Below are positions 24,921 through 33,986 of a stretch of 64,000 nt of DNA, piece by piece. Below the pieces are notes generated by a model. It was not told where the DNA came from, did not search any database, and was given only the letters and a program-made list of their open reading frames with translations. The first letter of the stretch is position 1. Each line of letters starts with the position of its first letter. The translations under genes were made by a program, and so were the position numbers. Source of the DNA: Xenophilus sp003671765. GTDB taxonomy: Bacteria > Pseudomonadota > Gammaproteobacteria > Burkholderiales > Burkholderiaceae_C. The stretch is taken from contig CP166702.1 in assembly GCA_051414805.1 (NCBI GenBank), forward strand, positions 4,340,001 to 4,404,000, read 5' to 3'.

Positions 24921-25652
24921 TCAGCACTTGATTCCAACATGCAGGGCCACGACACCGCCAGTCATGTTGTGATAGTCCACATGTCCAAAACCGCCCTCCT
25001 TCATGAGGGTCTTGAGCTCGTCCTGGCCGGGATGCATCCGGATCGATTCGGCCAGATAGCGGTAGCTGTCGGCATCGCCCGCCACCATCTTGCCCAGGCG
25101 CGGCAGCACCTTGAACGAATACCAGTCGTAGGCCTTGCGCAGCGGCTGCGCCACCTGCGAGAACTCCAGCACCAGCAGCTTGCCGCGCGGCTTGAGCACG
25201 CGGTTCATCTCCCTGATCGCCGCGTCCTTGTGCGTCATGTTGCGCAGGCCGAAGGCCACCGCCACGACGTCGAAATGGTTGTCGGGAAAGGGCAGCTTCT
25301 CGGCGTCGCACACCATCGTGGGCAGCACCACGCCGGCGTCGAGCAGCCGGTCGCGCCCGGTGCGCAGCATCGCCTCGTTGATGTCGGTGTGCACCACCTC
25401 GCCGGTGGCGCCGACCTTCTTCGCGAAGGCCAGCGCCAGGTCGCCGGTGCCGCCCGCGATGTCGAGCACCTTCGAGCCTTCGCGCACATTGGCGACCATG
25501 ACGGTGTAGGCCTTCCACGCGCGGTGCAGGCCCATCGACATGAGGTCGTTCATCACGTCGTAGCGCGAGGCGACGGAGTCGAACACACCGCGCACGCGGC
25601 GCGCCTTGTCGTTCTCGTCGACGGATTCGAAACCGAAGTGGGTGGTGCTCAT
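24921..25652 (-). CDS. ubiE: Ubiquinone/menaquinone biosynthesis C-methyltransferase
   Basis: A 243-residue SAM-dependent methyltransferase. UbiE signatures are present: VASRYDVMNDLMSMG near residue 28, the SAM loop LDIAGGTGDLALAFA (about 64-78), and FGLRNMTHKDAAIREM. It C-methylates the demethoxy-quinol ring in ubiquinone synthesis. With ubiJ and ubiB downstream and ispB at 61655, the window holds several steps of one pathway. Confidence 0.96.
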   Translation of the reverse strand: MSTTHFGFESVDENDKARRVRGVFDSVASRYDVMNDLMSMGLHRAWKAYTVMVANVREGSKVLDIAGGTGDLALAFAKKVGATGEVVHTDINEAMLRTGRDRLLDAGVVLPTMVCDAEKLPFPDNHFDVVAVAFGLRNMTHKDAAIREMNRVLKPRGKLLVLEFSQVAQPLRKAYDWYSFKVLPRLGKMVAGDADSYRYLAESIRMHPGQDELKTLMKEGGFGHVDYHNMTGGVVALHVGIKC

Positions 25653-25756
25653 GGCGATGGGAATGTTAGGTCGGAAGCCGGGACTGCAAGGTGGACGACC
25701 TTGCCGACGCGGCGGTCATTGCACGAGTGTTGTTCTTCGAGCCGAATCGGCCTGCG

Positions 25757-25797
25757 GCGCCCGCTAGACGGGCACCAGCAGCTATCGATTTCATAGC
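25757..25797 (+). repeat. Two-stem intergenic repeat
   Basis: GCGCCC with a one-mismatch partner GGGCAC, then GCTAT/ATAGC around CGATTTC. It sits between the ubiE start and the DUF971 stop. Confidence 0.8.
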
Positions 25798-25823
25798 AGT
25801 CGGCTGGCACGCCCGGACGGCGC

Positions 25824-26234
25824 TCAGTGGCTGCAGCCATGGCCGCTGCGTGCCGGCATGGGCGCGTCGCGGTCCACGCCCGCTTCGGCCAGGCGGCGCA
25901 GGTAGTCGGCCCAGAGTTCGTCCTGCCGGCTGCCCAGCTCGTACAGCAGCGCCCACGAGTAGATGCCGCTCGCATGGCCGTCGCTGAAGGTGGGCTGCAC
26001 CGCGTAGTGGCCCACCGGCTGCAGGTCGACCACGTCGACCTCGCGCTTGCCGGTCTGCAGGGTCTCCTGGCCGGGCCCGTGGCCCTGCACCTCGGCCGAG
26101 GGCGAGCACACGCGCATCAGCTCGAAGGGGAGGCGGAAGCTCGCGCCGTCGGAGAACGCGATCTCCAGCACGCGCGACTGGCCGTGGAGGGTGAGTGCGG
26201 TGGGCGTCGGTGCGCCGGCTTGGAGGCCTGCCAT
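25824..26234 (-). CDS. DUF971 domain protein
   Basis: A 136-residue small beta protein with the DUF971 pattern: an early LTLHGQSRVLEIAFSDG, then LPFELMRVCSPSAEV, and GHYAVQPTFSDGHASGIYSW near the end of the domain. This matches the N-terminal domain of gamma-butyrobetaine hydroxylase; stand-alone members are associated with iron-sulfur or Mrp/ApbC proteins, but no function is proven. The C-terminus ends SGHGCSH, a possible metal-binding tail. It follows the HIT gene by 28 bases. Confidence 0.85.
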   Translation of the reverse strand: MAGLQAGAPTPTALTLHGQSRVLEIAFSDGASFRLPFELMRVCSPSAEVQGHGPGQETLQTGKREVDVVDLQPVGHYAVQPTFSDGHASGIYSWALLYELGSRQDELWADYLRRLAEAGVDRDAPMPARSGHGCSH

Positions 26235-26262
26235 GGTGGAAGTCGGTGCCTTGAAGGATGGA

Positions 26263-26733
26263 TCAGGTGGAGGGCAGCGCGCCGAGTTGCGCGAGCAGTT
26301 CGCGCTCCAGCGCCGGCAGCCGGGCTTCGACGGCCGAGAGCCGGTCGGCCGGCGCCTCGCGCGATGCGCCGGCCCACACGGGCGACGGGAAGTGGCTGTC
26401 CCAGTCGAAGCGCGCGATCACGTGCCAGTGCAGGTGCGGCACCGCGTTGCCCAGGGTCGCGACATTGACCTTGGTAGGCGCGAGGTGGGCCCGCAGCGCC
26501 GACTCGACCGCCGCCACGGCGTCCAGGCAATGCACGCGCTCGGCGCGCGACAGGTCGGTGAACTCGCGCGCATGCGCACGCCAGACGACGCGGTAGAAGG
26601 CCGGAAAGCCGGCCTCCTGGGCGTGGATCACGCGCAGCGAGGCGTTCTCGAACAGCACCCGGCCACCGGCCGCCTCGCACAGCGCACAGCCGGCCACTGG
26701 CCCCGCGGGTGGGGTGAACGCGGCGTTGCTCAT
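26263..26733 (-). CDS. HIT family nucleotide hydrolase
   Basis: A 156-residue histidine-triad protein. The HIT motif is in VPHLHWHVIAR (about residues 99-109), with the middle histidine as nucleophile. An early CALCEA pair with later residues resembles the zinc site of Hint-like enzymes. It probably hydrolyses nucleoside phosphoramidates or dinucleotides. It starts exactly 58 bases after the stop of the FAD dehydrogenase gene, in a gap filled by a repeat that supplies its ribosome site. Confidence 0.88.
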   Translation of the reverse strand: MSNAAFTPPAGPVAGCALCEAAGGRVLFENASLRVIHAQEAGFPAFYRVVWRAHAREFTDLSRAERVHCLDAVAAVESALRAHLAPTKVNVATLGNAVPHLHWHVIARFDWDSHFPSPVWAGASREAPADRLSAVEARLPALERELLAQLGALPST

Positions 26734-26793
26734 TGGGAACCTTCGGCTTCGCCTGCGGTGCGAGCCCTCTTCGGAACGGCCGGGCGAGGGCTC
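26734..26793 (-). repeat. 58-base stop-to-start repeat with built-in ribosome site, copy 1
   Basis: Read on the minus strand it begins inside the TGA stop of the FAD dehydrogenase gene, folds as GAGCCCT/AGGGCTC around an 18-base loop and ends with GAAGG 7 bases before the HIT ATG. The second copy (55315-55374) has the same length and place, with a compensated pair in the stem. Confidence 0.85.
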
Positions 26794-29700
26794 ATACCAG
26801 CACCCGCTCGATGCCGCCCTGGTTGGCGGCTGCGACGTACTTCGGCATCCAGTCCTCGCCGAGGATCTGCCGTGCCATCTCGACCACGATGTAGTCGGCC
26901 TCGAGCAGGCCGTTGTTGAGGTCGTTGCCGTAACGGGAGAGGCCCTGCAGGCAGCTCGGGCAGCTGGTGAGGATCTTCACGTTCTCCTTCTCGCCCAGGC
27001 CCGCCTTCGCGCGCAGGGCGGCCTCGCCCTTCTTCAGTTCCTCTTCCTTGCGGAAGCGGATCTGCGTCGAGATGTCGGGCCGCGAGACGCCCAGCGTGCC
27101 GGATTCACCGCAGCAGCGGTCGCTCTTGAGCACCTGCTCGCCGACCAGCGACTTCACGGTCTTCATCGGGTCCTGCAGTTTCATCGGCGTGTGGCAGGGG
27201 TCGTGGTACAGGTAGGCCGAGGCGTTGGCCTCGAGCTTCACGCCCTTTTCCAGCAGGTACTCGTGGATGTCGATGATCCGGCAGCCGGGGAAGATCTTGT
27301 CGAACTGGTAGCCCTGCAGCTGGTCGTAGCAGGTGCCGCAGCTCACCACCACCGTCTTGATGTCGAGGTAGTTCAGCGTGTTGGCAACGCGGTGGAAGAG
27401 CACCCGGTTGTCGGTGATCATCTTCTCGGCCTTGTCGAACTGGCCCGAGCCGCGCTGCGGGTAGCCGCAGCACAGGTAGCCGGGCGGCAGCACGGTCTGC
27501 ACGCCGGCGTGCCACAGCATCGCCTGCGTCGCCAGGCCGACCTGCGAGAACAGGCGTTCCGACCCGCATCCCGGGAAGTAGAAGACCGCCTCGGTCTCGG
27601 AGGTGGTCGCCGTCGGGTTGCGGATGATCGGCACGTACTCCGCATCCTCGATGTCCAGCAGCGCACGCGCCGTCTTCTTGGGCAGGCCGCCGGGCATCTT
27701 CTTGTTGACGAAGTGGATGACCTGTTCGTTGATCGGCGCCGGGCCCAGGGTGGCGGGCGGGTGCGCCGTCTGCTTCTTCGCCGGCAGGCGGAAGAAGTCG
27801 TTGGCCAGGCGCTGGGCCTTGAAGCCCACTTCCACCATGCCGGTGCGCACGGCCTTGATCGTGGTCGGGTTGGTGGCGTTGAGGAAGAACATCGCCGCCG
27901 CGTTGCCCGGCCGGAAGCTCTTCTGCCCCATCTTGCGCAGCAGGTTGCGCATGTTCATCGACACGTCGCCGAAGTCGATCTTCACCGGGCAGGGCGTGAG
28001 GCACTTGTGGCACACCGTGCAGTGGTCGGCCACGTCCTCGAACTCCTCCCAGTGCTTGATCGACACGCCGCGGCGCGTCTGCTCCTCGTACAGGAAGGCC
28101 TCGACCAGCAGCGAGGTGGCGAGGATCTTGTTGCGCGGGCTGTAGAGCAGGTTGGCGCGCGGCACGTGCGTGGCGCACACCGGCTTGCACTTGCCGCAGC
28201 GCAGGCAATCCTTGACCGAATCGGCAATGGCGCCGATGTCGCTCTGCTGCATGATGAGCGACTCGTGGCCCATCAGGCCGAAGCTGGGCGTGTAGGCGCT
28301 GGTGAGGTCGGCCTCCAGCGCATGCGAGCCGTCGCGCAGCAGCTTGCCGCGGTTGAAGCGGCCCTCGGGGTCGACCTGCCGCTTGTACTGCGCGAAGGGC
28401 GCCAGTTCCTCGTCCGTCAGGAACTCCAGCTTCGTGATGCCGATGCCGTGCTCGCCCGAGATCACGCCGTCGAGGCTGCGCGCCAGCTTCATGATGCGCT
28501 CGACCGCCTCGTGCGCGGTCTGCAGCATCTCGTAGTTGTCGCTGTTGACGGGGATGTTGGTGTGCACGTTGCCGTCGCCAGCGTGCATGTGCAGGGCGAC
28601 CCACACGCGGCCCTTGAGCACGCGCTGGTGGATGGCATTGCATTCGGCCAGGATGGGCGCGAACTCGGCGCCCGAGAAGATCTGCGCCAGCGGCGCCTTG
28701 AGCTCGGTCTTCCAGCTCGCGCGCAGCGAATGGTCCTGCAGCTGCGGGAACAGCGCCTCGACGTCGCCCAGCCAGCTCATCCAGCGCGCGCGCACCTCGC
28801 GCACCAGCGCGATGGCCTGCTGCACGCGGCCTTCGAGCAGCTCGGCCGTGGGGATCTCGTGCGCGTCGTCGGTCTTGCCCAGCGGCAGGTTGCCGCGTGC
28901 CAGGAAGGCTTCCAGCTCGCCGGCCAGCGCGATCTTGTTGCGCAGGCTCAGCTCGATGTTGATGCGCTCGATGCCGTCGGTGTACTCGGCCATGCGCGGC
29001 AGCGGGATCACCACGTCCTCGTTGATCTTGAACGCGTTGGTGTGGCGGCTGATGGCGGCCGTGCGCTTGCGGTCCAGCCAGAACTTCTTGCGCGCCTCGG
29101 GGCTGATGGCGATGAAGCCTTCGCCCGAGCGCGAGTTGGCGATGCGCACCACCTCGCTGGTCACGCGCGCCACCGCGTCGGCGTCGTCGCCGGCGATGTC
29201 GCCGAAGAGCACCATCTTGGGCAGGCCGCCGCCGTGCTTCTTGCTCTTGGTGGCGTACCCGACGGCCTTGAGGTAGCGGTCGTCCAGATGCTCCAGGCCG
29301 GCCAGCAGCACGCCTGAACGCTTCTGCTCGGCGAACATGAAGTCCTTGATCTCGACGATCGAGGGCACGGCGTCCTTGGCGTTGCCGAAGAATTCCAGGC
29401 ACACGGTGCGCGTGTGCGCCGGCATGCGGTGCACCACCCAGCGGCAGCTGGTGATGAGGCCGTCGCAGCCTTCCTTCTGGATGCCCGGCAGGCCCGAGAG
29501 GAACTTGTCGGTCACGTCCTTGCCCAGGCCCTCCTTGCGGAAGGTCTTGCCGGCGATCTCCAGGCGCTCGGTGCGCAGCGGCGTCTTGCCGTCGGCGGCG
29601 AAGTACTGCAGCTCGAAGACGGCGCTCTCGGCGTCGTGGATCTTGCCCAGGTTGTGGCCGATGCGCGTGACCTCGAGCCACTCGGCCTGCGGCGTCACCA

Positions 29701-30661
29701 TGCGCCACGAAGCGAGGTTGTCCAGCGCCGTGCCCCACAGCACGGCCTTCTTGCCGCCCGCGTTCATGGCGACGTTACCGCCCACGCAGGAGGCCTCGGC
29801 CGAGGTGGGGTCGACCGCAAAGACGTAGCCCGCGCGCTCGGCCGCGTCGGCCACGCGCTGGGTGACGACGCCGGCCTCGGTCCAGATGGTGGGCACCTTG
29901 CCCTCGACGCCGGGCAATGCACGCAGTTCGACCTCGGTCATCGCCTCGAGCTTCTCGGTGTTGATGACCGCGCTCTTCCAGGTCAGCGGAATGGCGCCGC
30001 CGGTGTAGCCGGTGCCGCCGCCGCGCGGGATGATGGTCAGGCCCAGCTCGAAGCAGCCGGCCACCAGGCGCGCCATCTCGGCCTCGGTGTCGGGGGTGAG
30101 CACGACGAAGGGGTACTCGACGCGCCAGTCGGTGGCGTCGGTCACGTGGGCCACGCGCGAGAGGCCGTCGAACTTGATGTTGTCCTTGGCCGTGAGGCGG
30201 CCCAGCACCTTGCGCGCCTGGCGGCGCAGGCCGGCGATCTCGTCGAAGGAGCGGTCGAACTGCGCGATGGCCTGCTGCGCCAGCGTGCAGAGCTCGCCGA
30301 CCAGCGCGTCGCGCTGGGCATCGTCCTGCGGCGTGCGGCGCTTCTGCACCTCGGCCAGGCGGTGCTTCAGGGCATCGACCAGCTGGCCGCGGCGGCGCGG
30401 GTTGTCCAGCAGGTCGTCGATCAGGTAGGGGTTGCGCTGCACCACCCAGATGTCGCCCAGCACCTCGTAGAGCATGCGGGCCGAGCGGCCGGTGCGGCGC
30501 TCCTCGCGCAGGCTCTGCAGCAGTTGCCAGCCGCGACTGCCGAGCAGGCGGATGACGATCTCGCGGTCGGAGAAGCTGGTGTAGTTGTACGGAATCTCGC
30601 GCAGGCGGGCCGGCTCGGCGGCCTGCGACAGCAGCGCGTTCAACGCGGTCGGGGCATTCAT
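26792..30661 (-). CDS. Fused FAD-binding and Fe-S dehydrogenase (D-lactate/glycolate oxidase type)
   Basis: A 1289-residue fusion. Residues 1-165 are a DUF3683-like region; an FAD-binding PCMH domain follows with PRGGGTGYTGG at about 212-222; then the FAD-oxidase C-terminal domain (about 540-780, including HMHAGDGNVHTN and GEHGIGI); then two 4Fe-4S motifs, CLRCGKCKPVC (about 817) and CTVCHKCLTPCP (about 880); and a heterodisulfide-reductase-like CCG region with GCGSERL, CCGYPQRGSG and CCGESGTLG (about 1030-1190). It should oxidise a 2-hydroxy acid and pass electrons through Fe-S centres to the quinone pool. The substrate is not certain; D-lactate or glycolate are the usual candidates. Confidence 0.9.
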   Translation of the reverse strand: MNAPTALNALLSQAAEPARLREIPYNYTSFSDREIVIRLLGSRGWQLLQSLREERRTGRSARMLYEVLGDIWVVQRNPYLIDDLLDNPRRRGQLVDALKHRLAEVQKRRTPQDDAQRDALVGELCTLAQQAIAQFDRSFDEIAGLRRQARKVLGRLTAKDNIKFDGLSRVAHVTDATDWRVEYPFVVLTPDTEAEMARLVAGCFELGLTIIPRGGGTGYTGGAIPLTWKSAVINTEKLEAMTEVELRALPGVEGKVPTIWTEAGVVTQRVADAAERAGYVFAVDPTSAEASCVGGNVAMNAGGKKAVLWGTALDNLASWRMVTPQAEWLEVTRIGHNLGKIHDAESAVFELQYFAADGKTPLRTERLEIAGKTFRKEGLGKDVTDKFLSGLPGIQKEGCDGLITSCRWVVHRMPAHTRTVCLEFFGNAKDAVPSIVEIKDFMFAEQKRSGVLLAGLEHLDDRYLKAVGYATKSKKHGGGLPKMVLFGDIAGDDADAVARVTSEVVRIANSRSGEGFIAISPEARKKFWLDRKRTAAISRHTNAFKINEDVVIPLPRMAEYTDGIERINIELSLRNKIALAGELEAFLARGNLPLGKTDDAHEIPTAELLEGRVQQAIALVREVRARWMSWLGDVEALFPQLQDHSLRASWKTELKAPLAQIFSGAEFAPILAECNAIHQRVLKGRVWVALHMHAGDGNVHTNIPVNSDNYEMLQTAHEAVERIMKLARSLDGVISGEHGIGITKLEFLTDEELAPFAQYKRQVDPEGRFNRGKLLRDGSHALEADLTSAYTPSFGLMGHESLIMQQSDIGAIADSVKDCLRCGKCKPVCATHVPRANLLYSPRNKILATSLLVEAFLYEEQTRRGVSIKHWEEFEDVADHCTVCHKCLTPCPVKIDFGDVSMNMRNLLRKMGQKSFRPGNAAAMFFLNATNPTTIKAVRTGMVEVGFKAQRLANDFFRLPAKKQTAHPPATLGPAPINEQVIHFVNKKMPGGLPKKTARALLDIEDAEYVPIIRNPTATTSETEAVFYFPGCGSERLFSQVGLATQAMLWHAGVQTVLPPGYLCCGYPQRGSGQFDKAEKMITDNRVLFHRVANTLNYLDIKTVVVSCGTCYDQLQGYQFDKIFPGCRIIDIHEYLLEKGVKLEANASAYLYHDPCHTPMKLQDPMKTVKSLVGEQVLKSDRCCGESGTLGVSRPDISTQIRFRKEEELKKGEAALRAKAGLGEKENVKILTSCPSCLQGLSRYGNDLNNGLLEADYIVVEMARQILGEDWMPKYVAAANQGGIERVLV

Positions 30662-30790
30662 CGGGGGGAAGGCAGCAGGGCCACGGCAAGGCGCCGCGCG
30701 CCCATGAACCGGGCCGCGGATTTTAGGTCCCGCACCCCGCGCGGGGCGCGATGCGGGTCATCGGGCCGGGCCCGGGCGAGCCGCCGAGAT

Positions 30791-30835
30791 GCCCGCGCGC
30801 CGTGCATGGGCCCGAAATGCTATCGAAACCATAGC
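30791..30835 (+). repeat. Two-stem intergenic repeat, partly degenerate
   Basis: The second stem GCTAT/ATAGC is intact around CGAAACC; the first stem has decayed to GCGC and GGGCC parts. It lies in the 213-base gap between the LysR stop and the FAD dehydrogenase start, where I see no gene. A CCCCGCGCGGGG palindrome (30735-30746) is nearby. Confidence 0.65.
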
Positions 30836-30874
30836 GTGGCACGCAGGCAGGACGGGCGCTGGCGCCCGAAACGA

Positions 30875-31915
30875 TCAAGAAGAATGCGTCCGGTCGGTCG
30901 CTGCGCCGTCGACCGGCTCGGTCGCCATCGCCTGGCGCAGCCAGTCGCAGAAGGCCTGCACCTCGGGCCGTTGCGCGCTCGCGGGCGCGGCGAGCAGCCG
31001 GTAGAAGGGCCCGTCGACCGCGTGCTGCGGCAGCACCACGGCCAGCTCGCCGCTGGCCAGGCGCGGCGCCACCAGCGGCGTGAGGCCGATGGCGACGCCC
31101 ATGCCCTGGGCACAGGCGCGCAGCAGGTCCTCGTACTGCGAGAAGTGCGAACGCGCCTGGTCCGGCGGAGCCGCGATGCCCAGGCGCTGGTGCCAGCGCG
31201 CCCACGACAGCTGCGCGAAGCGCTCGCCGGCCTGGCTGAAGACCAGCAGCGCCTCGCGCGCCAGGTCGGCCGGCGCGGCGATGCGCGCGGCCAGCTCGGG
31301 CGTGGCGACCAGCATGGCGCGCTGGCGCAGCAGCGGCACCTCGCCGGCCGGCAGGTCTTCCGAACGCGTGAGCCGGATCGCGACGTCGACGCCGGTGCGC
31401 TCGAGCTGCAGGTTCTGCGTCGAGCTGTCGACGTCGATGTCGACGCCCGGGTGCCGCGCCTGGAAGTCCGGCAGTCGCGGCACCAGCCACAGGCTGGCGA
31501 AGGACGGCGAGGTCGTGACCGCGACCCGCGCCCGCGCCGGGCTGGTGCCGCGCTGCACGCGCTCCACCGCGAGGGCCAGGCGCCCCAGCGCATCGCCCAC
31601 GCCGTCGAAGAGCACGGCGCCCTCGCCCGTCAGCACCAGGCCGCGCGCGCCGCGCACGAAGAGCGGCGCGCCCAACGCGTCCTCCAGCGCCTTGACCTGC
31701 TTGCTGACGGCCGACTGGGTCAGGCTCAGCTCCTCGGCCGCGGCGGTGAAGCTCAGCAGGCGCGCCGCGCTCTCGAAGCCGCGCAGGGCATCGAGCGAAA
31801 GGCTTCGCAACAGGGCGCTGGGCAACGAGGGCCCCCAGGGCCGGGCTGCGCCCCGCCCGCCCCCCGAGGGGGGCCAGAAAACTTGGGGCGGCCCGGCGTT
31901 TTCTTGAGACGACAT
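30875..31915 (-). CDS. LysR family transcriptional regulator
   Basis: An up to 346-residue LysR regulator: N-terminal helix-turn-helix (LRGFESAARLLSFTAAAEELSLTQSAVSKQVK) and a two-lobed effector domain (VTTSPSFASLWLVPRLPDF onward), GcvA-like. The HTH begins about 35 residues later than usual if the ATG at 31915 is used. The extra segment (QENAGPPQVFWPPSGGG onward) is encoded by GC-rich, repeat-like DNA, so the true start may be an internal codon near 31810. It is divergent from the MFS gene and probably regulates it. Confidence 0.85.
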   Translation of the reverse strand: MSSQENAGPPQVFWPPSGGGRGAARPWGPSLPSALLRSLSLDALRGFESAARLLSFTAAAEELSLTQSAVSKQVKALEDALGAPLFVRGARGLVLTGEGAVLFDGVGDALGRLALAVERVQRGTSPARARVAVTTSPSFASLWLVPRLPDFQARHPGVDIDVDSSTQNLQLERTGVDVAIRLTRSEDLPAGEVPLLRQRAMLVATPELAARIAAPADLAREALLVFSQAGERFAQLSWARWHQRLGIAAPPDQARSHFSQYEDLLRACAQGMGVAIGLTPLVAPRLASGELAVVLPQHAVDGPFYRLLAAPASAQRPEVQAFCDWLRQAMATEPVDGAATDRTHSS

Positions 31916-31990
31916 GCGGTACAGGAATGGCAGCTCTGAGAATGTTTCGCGCCACGGTGCGTCGGCCGTTCCCAGAATGGTCCACGCACC

Positions 31991-33262
31991 ATGACAGCCG
32001 CACATCATCCCTCCTCCGCGCCCGCGCCGCTTGCGCCGGCATCGCTCACGCCAGGCCTCGACCGCCGCGCCGCCTGGGTCATCGCCTGCGCCGGGCTGGT
32101 CCTCTTCCTCAGCCTGGGCCAGCGCCACGCCTTCGGGCTGTACGTGCTGCCGGTCACGGGCAGCTTCGACTGGGACCGCACCACCTTTTCTTTCGCCATC
32201 GCGCTGCAGAACCTGGTGTGGGGCCTGGCGCAGCCCTTCAGCGGCATGCTGGCCGACCAGCATGGTCCGCACCGGGTGATGCTGGGCGGCGCGGTGCTCT
32301 ACGTGGCCGGCTTGGCGGCGATGCCCTTCGCGTCCAGCGGCTGGGCCTTCGCGACGGTGGCGGGGGTGCTGGTGGGCCTGGGCCTGAGCGGCACGGGCTT
32401 CGGCATCGTGTACGGCGCGGCGGGCAAGGCCGTGAGCGATGCGCAGCGGCCGCGCGCCCTGGGCATCGTGGGTGCCTTCGGCGGCGCCGGGCAGTTCGTG
32501 ATGCTGCCGCTGAACCAGAAGCTGATCGATTCGCTGGGCTGGTCGAGCGCAGTACTGATCACGGCGACGCTGCTGGCCGCGATGCTGCCACTGGCGTTGG
32601 GCGCGGGCCGGCCGGTGGCGCCCCCGGCAAGCGCCGCGGCAACACTGCCGCCCCCGTTGGGCGCCGCGCTGCGCCAGGCCTTCGGCGACCGGGACTTCTG
32701 GCTGATCGGGCTGGGCTTTCTGTCCTGCGGCTTCCACCTGGCCTTCATCGCGACGCACCTGCCGGCCTACCTGGCGGGGTGCGGGCTGGGGCCGCAGGTC
32801 GCGGCCACGGCGCTGGGGCTGGTCGCGCTGACGAACATCGCGGGCACCTACCTCTTCGGCGCGTGGGCGGCGCGCTGGCAGCGCAAGCACCTGCTGGCGG
32901 CGCTGTACACGGCGCGCACGCTGGCGATCGCGCTCTTCGTCACGCTGCCGACGACGGCGCTGTCGGTGTACCTGTTCGCGGCCGTGATGGGCTTCCTCTG
33001 GCTGGGCACCCTGCCCCTGACGAACGGGCTGCTGAGCCAGCTGTTCGGCATGCGCTACATCACGACGCTGTTCGGCTTCGTGTTCCTGTGGCACCAGATC
33101 GGCAGCTTCCTGGGCGTGTGGCTGGGCGGCCTGGTGTTCGACGCGACGGGCAGCTACACGCTGGTGTGGGCGCTGGCCTGCGTACTGGGGCTGGTGTCGG
33201 CGGCGGCCAACCTGCCGGTGCGGGAGCGGCGAGCGGCCGTGCCGCTGGGGCAGCCGGCATGA
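31991..33262 (+). CDS. Major facilitator superfamily transporter
   Basis: A 423-residue permease with about 12 hydrophobic segments in two halves and a central loop near residues 205-225. The pattern near the start (QRHAFGLYVLPVTGSFDWDRTTFSFAIALQ) is typical of OFA/oxalate-formate-like or aromatic acid MFS carriers. Substrate unknown. It is divergent from a LysR regulator, and its stop overlaps the next small ORF by four bases. Confidence 0.9.
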   Translation: MTAAHHPSSAPAPLAPASLTPGLDRRAAWVIACAGLVLFLSLGQRHAFGLYVLPVTGSFDWDRTTFSFAIALQNLVWGLAQPFSGMLADQHGPHRVMLGGAVLYVAGLAAMPFASSGWAFATVAGVLVGLGLSGTGFGIVYGAAGKAVSDAQRPRALGIVGAFGGAGQFVMLPLNQKLIDSLGWSSAVLITATLLAAMLPLALGAGRPVAPPASAAATLPPPLGAALRQAFGDRDFWLIGLGFLSCGFHLAFIATHLPAYLAGCGLGPQVAATALGLVALTNIAGTYLFGAWAARWQRKHLLAALYTARTLAIALFVTLPTTALSVYLFAAVMGFLWLGTLPLTNGLLSQLFGMRYITTLFGFVFLWHQIGSFLGVWLGGLVFDATGSYTLVWALACVLGLVSAAANLPVRERRAAVPLGQPA

Positions 33263-33393
33263 GGAGCTTTCGTCGCGTCATCTGCGCGCTCGTGCTGGGT
33301 GGCGCGGCGCTGGGGACCTTGGCCGCTTATGGTGGGCCGGAGTTTGCGGTGGCGCTGCAGGCTGGGGTGTGGCTCTGTGGGGGTGTGCGCTGA
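33259..33393 (+). CDS. Small membrane peptide coupled to the MFS gene
   Basis: A 44-residue frame with a basic start MRSFRRVI and a hydrophobic stretch CALVLGGAALGTLAAY, starting in an ATGA overlap with the MFS stop. The overlap suggests translation, but there is no family match and the base composition changes near its end, so it may be spurious. Confidence 0.4.
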   Translation: MRSFRRVICALVLGGAALGTLAAYGGPEFAVALQAGVWLCGGVR

Positions 33394-33986
33394 GTTTCGG
33401 CCGGGTGTGGATCGGCCGGCACGACGGGCTGGGGCGCTGGCGGCGGCCGCGGGCCTGCGTTCTCCGCCTCAGGCTCGCGCTGACCGGCTTGTCGTGCTGC
33501 CTGTGTGCTCGCTGTCCATCGACGCGCTTGCGGCACTGCACGGCGCCGCGAATGGAGCCTGCGCCCGCAGGCCCACGACCACCGCCCTGAAGCGCTGCGC
33601 CTTGTCCAGCGCCGGGGTGCCCCTCACCCTGCCTCTCCCCAGCGGGGAGAGGGGTAAAAACCGGACGCGCCCGAGTCATGCCGGCCGACCGCGCGCGCGG
33701 TCCAGGCCGGTGGTGCCGGTGTGCGGGCGCAGGCTCCATTCGCGGCGCCGTGCAGTGCCCCAAGCACGTCGATTCCAGGCGAGCACATCGACAGCACCGC
33801 ACGCCGGTCAGCGCGAGCCTGAGCCGGAGAACGCACACCGGCGCCGCCGGCCGGGTTCAGCCCCACAGCGCCCGAACGCCGAAGAACAAAGCAGCCAAAA
33901 AAGCCAAAAGCGCAATCGCCCGCCAGCCCAAGCCCCCCGGACGCCGCGACCAAACTCGTCACAAACGTGACGATCCAAAGCCGCGC
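33394..33986. repeat. Gene-free repeat region with a large imperfect inverted repeat
   Basis: No credible gene in about 590 bases. Two arms of about 125 bases, 33451-33575 and 33716-33840, are inverted copies with roughly 85 % identity by eye; shared tracts include TCAGGCTCGCGCTGACCGGC and CACTGCACGGCGCCGCGAAT. The 140-base centre holds a CCTCTCCCC hairpin. The arm differences are not silent in the frames I checked, arguing against coding. The remaining right part to serA is Ala/Lys-codon-like low-complexity sequence with nothing I can name. Confidence 0.75.
33632..33652 (+). repeat. Short CCTCTCCCC/GGGGAGAGG hairpin
   Basis: A perfect 9-base-pair stem with loop AGC followed by GGTAAAAA, in the centre of the large inverted repeat. 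A related stem is at 36827-36849. It belongs to the widespread class of CTCCCC-GGGGAG palindromes in proteobacteria. Confidence 0.6.

Noticed and set aside
21464..24931. A very long plus-strand open frame opposite ubiB, ubiJ and the Tim44-like gene (also similar ones opposite the FAD dehydrogenase and aspS)
   Set aside because: High GC removes stop codons in antisense frames. Translation is repetitive His/Arg/Ala/Leu-rich and matches the mirror of conserved genes on the other strand.
33299..33970. Open frames across the MFS-serA gap on both strands
   Set aside because: They read through both arms of an inverted repeat, and arm differences are not silent. No ribosome sites or family patterns.
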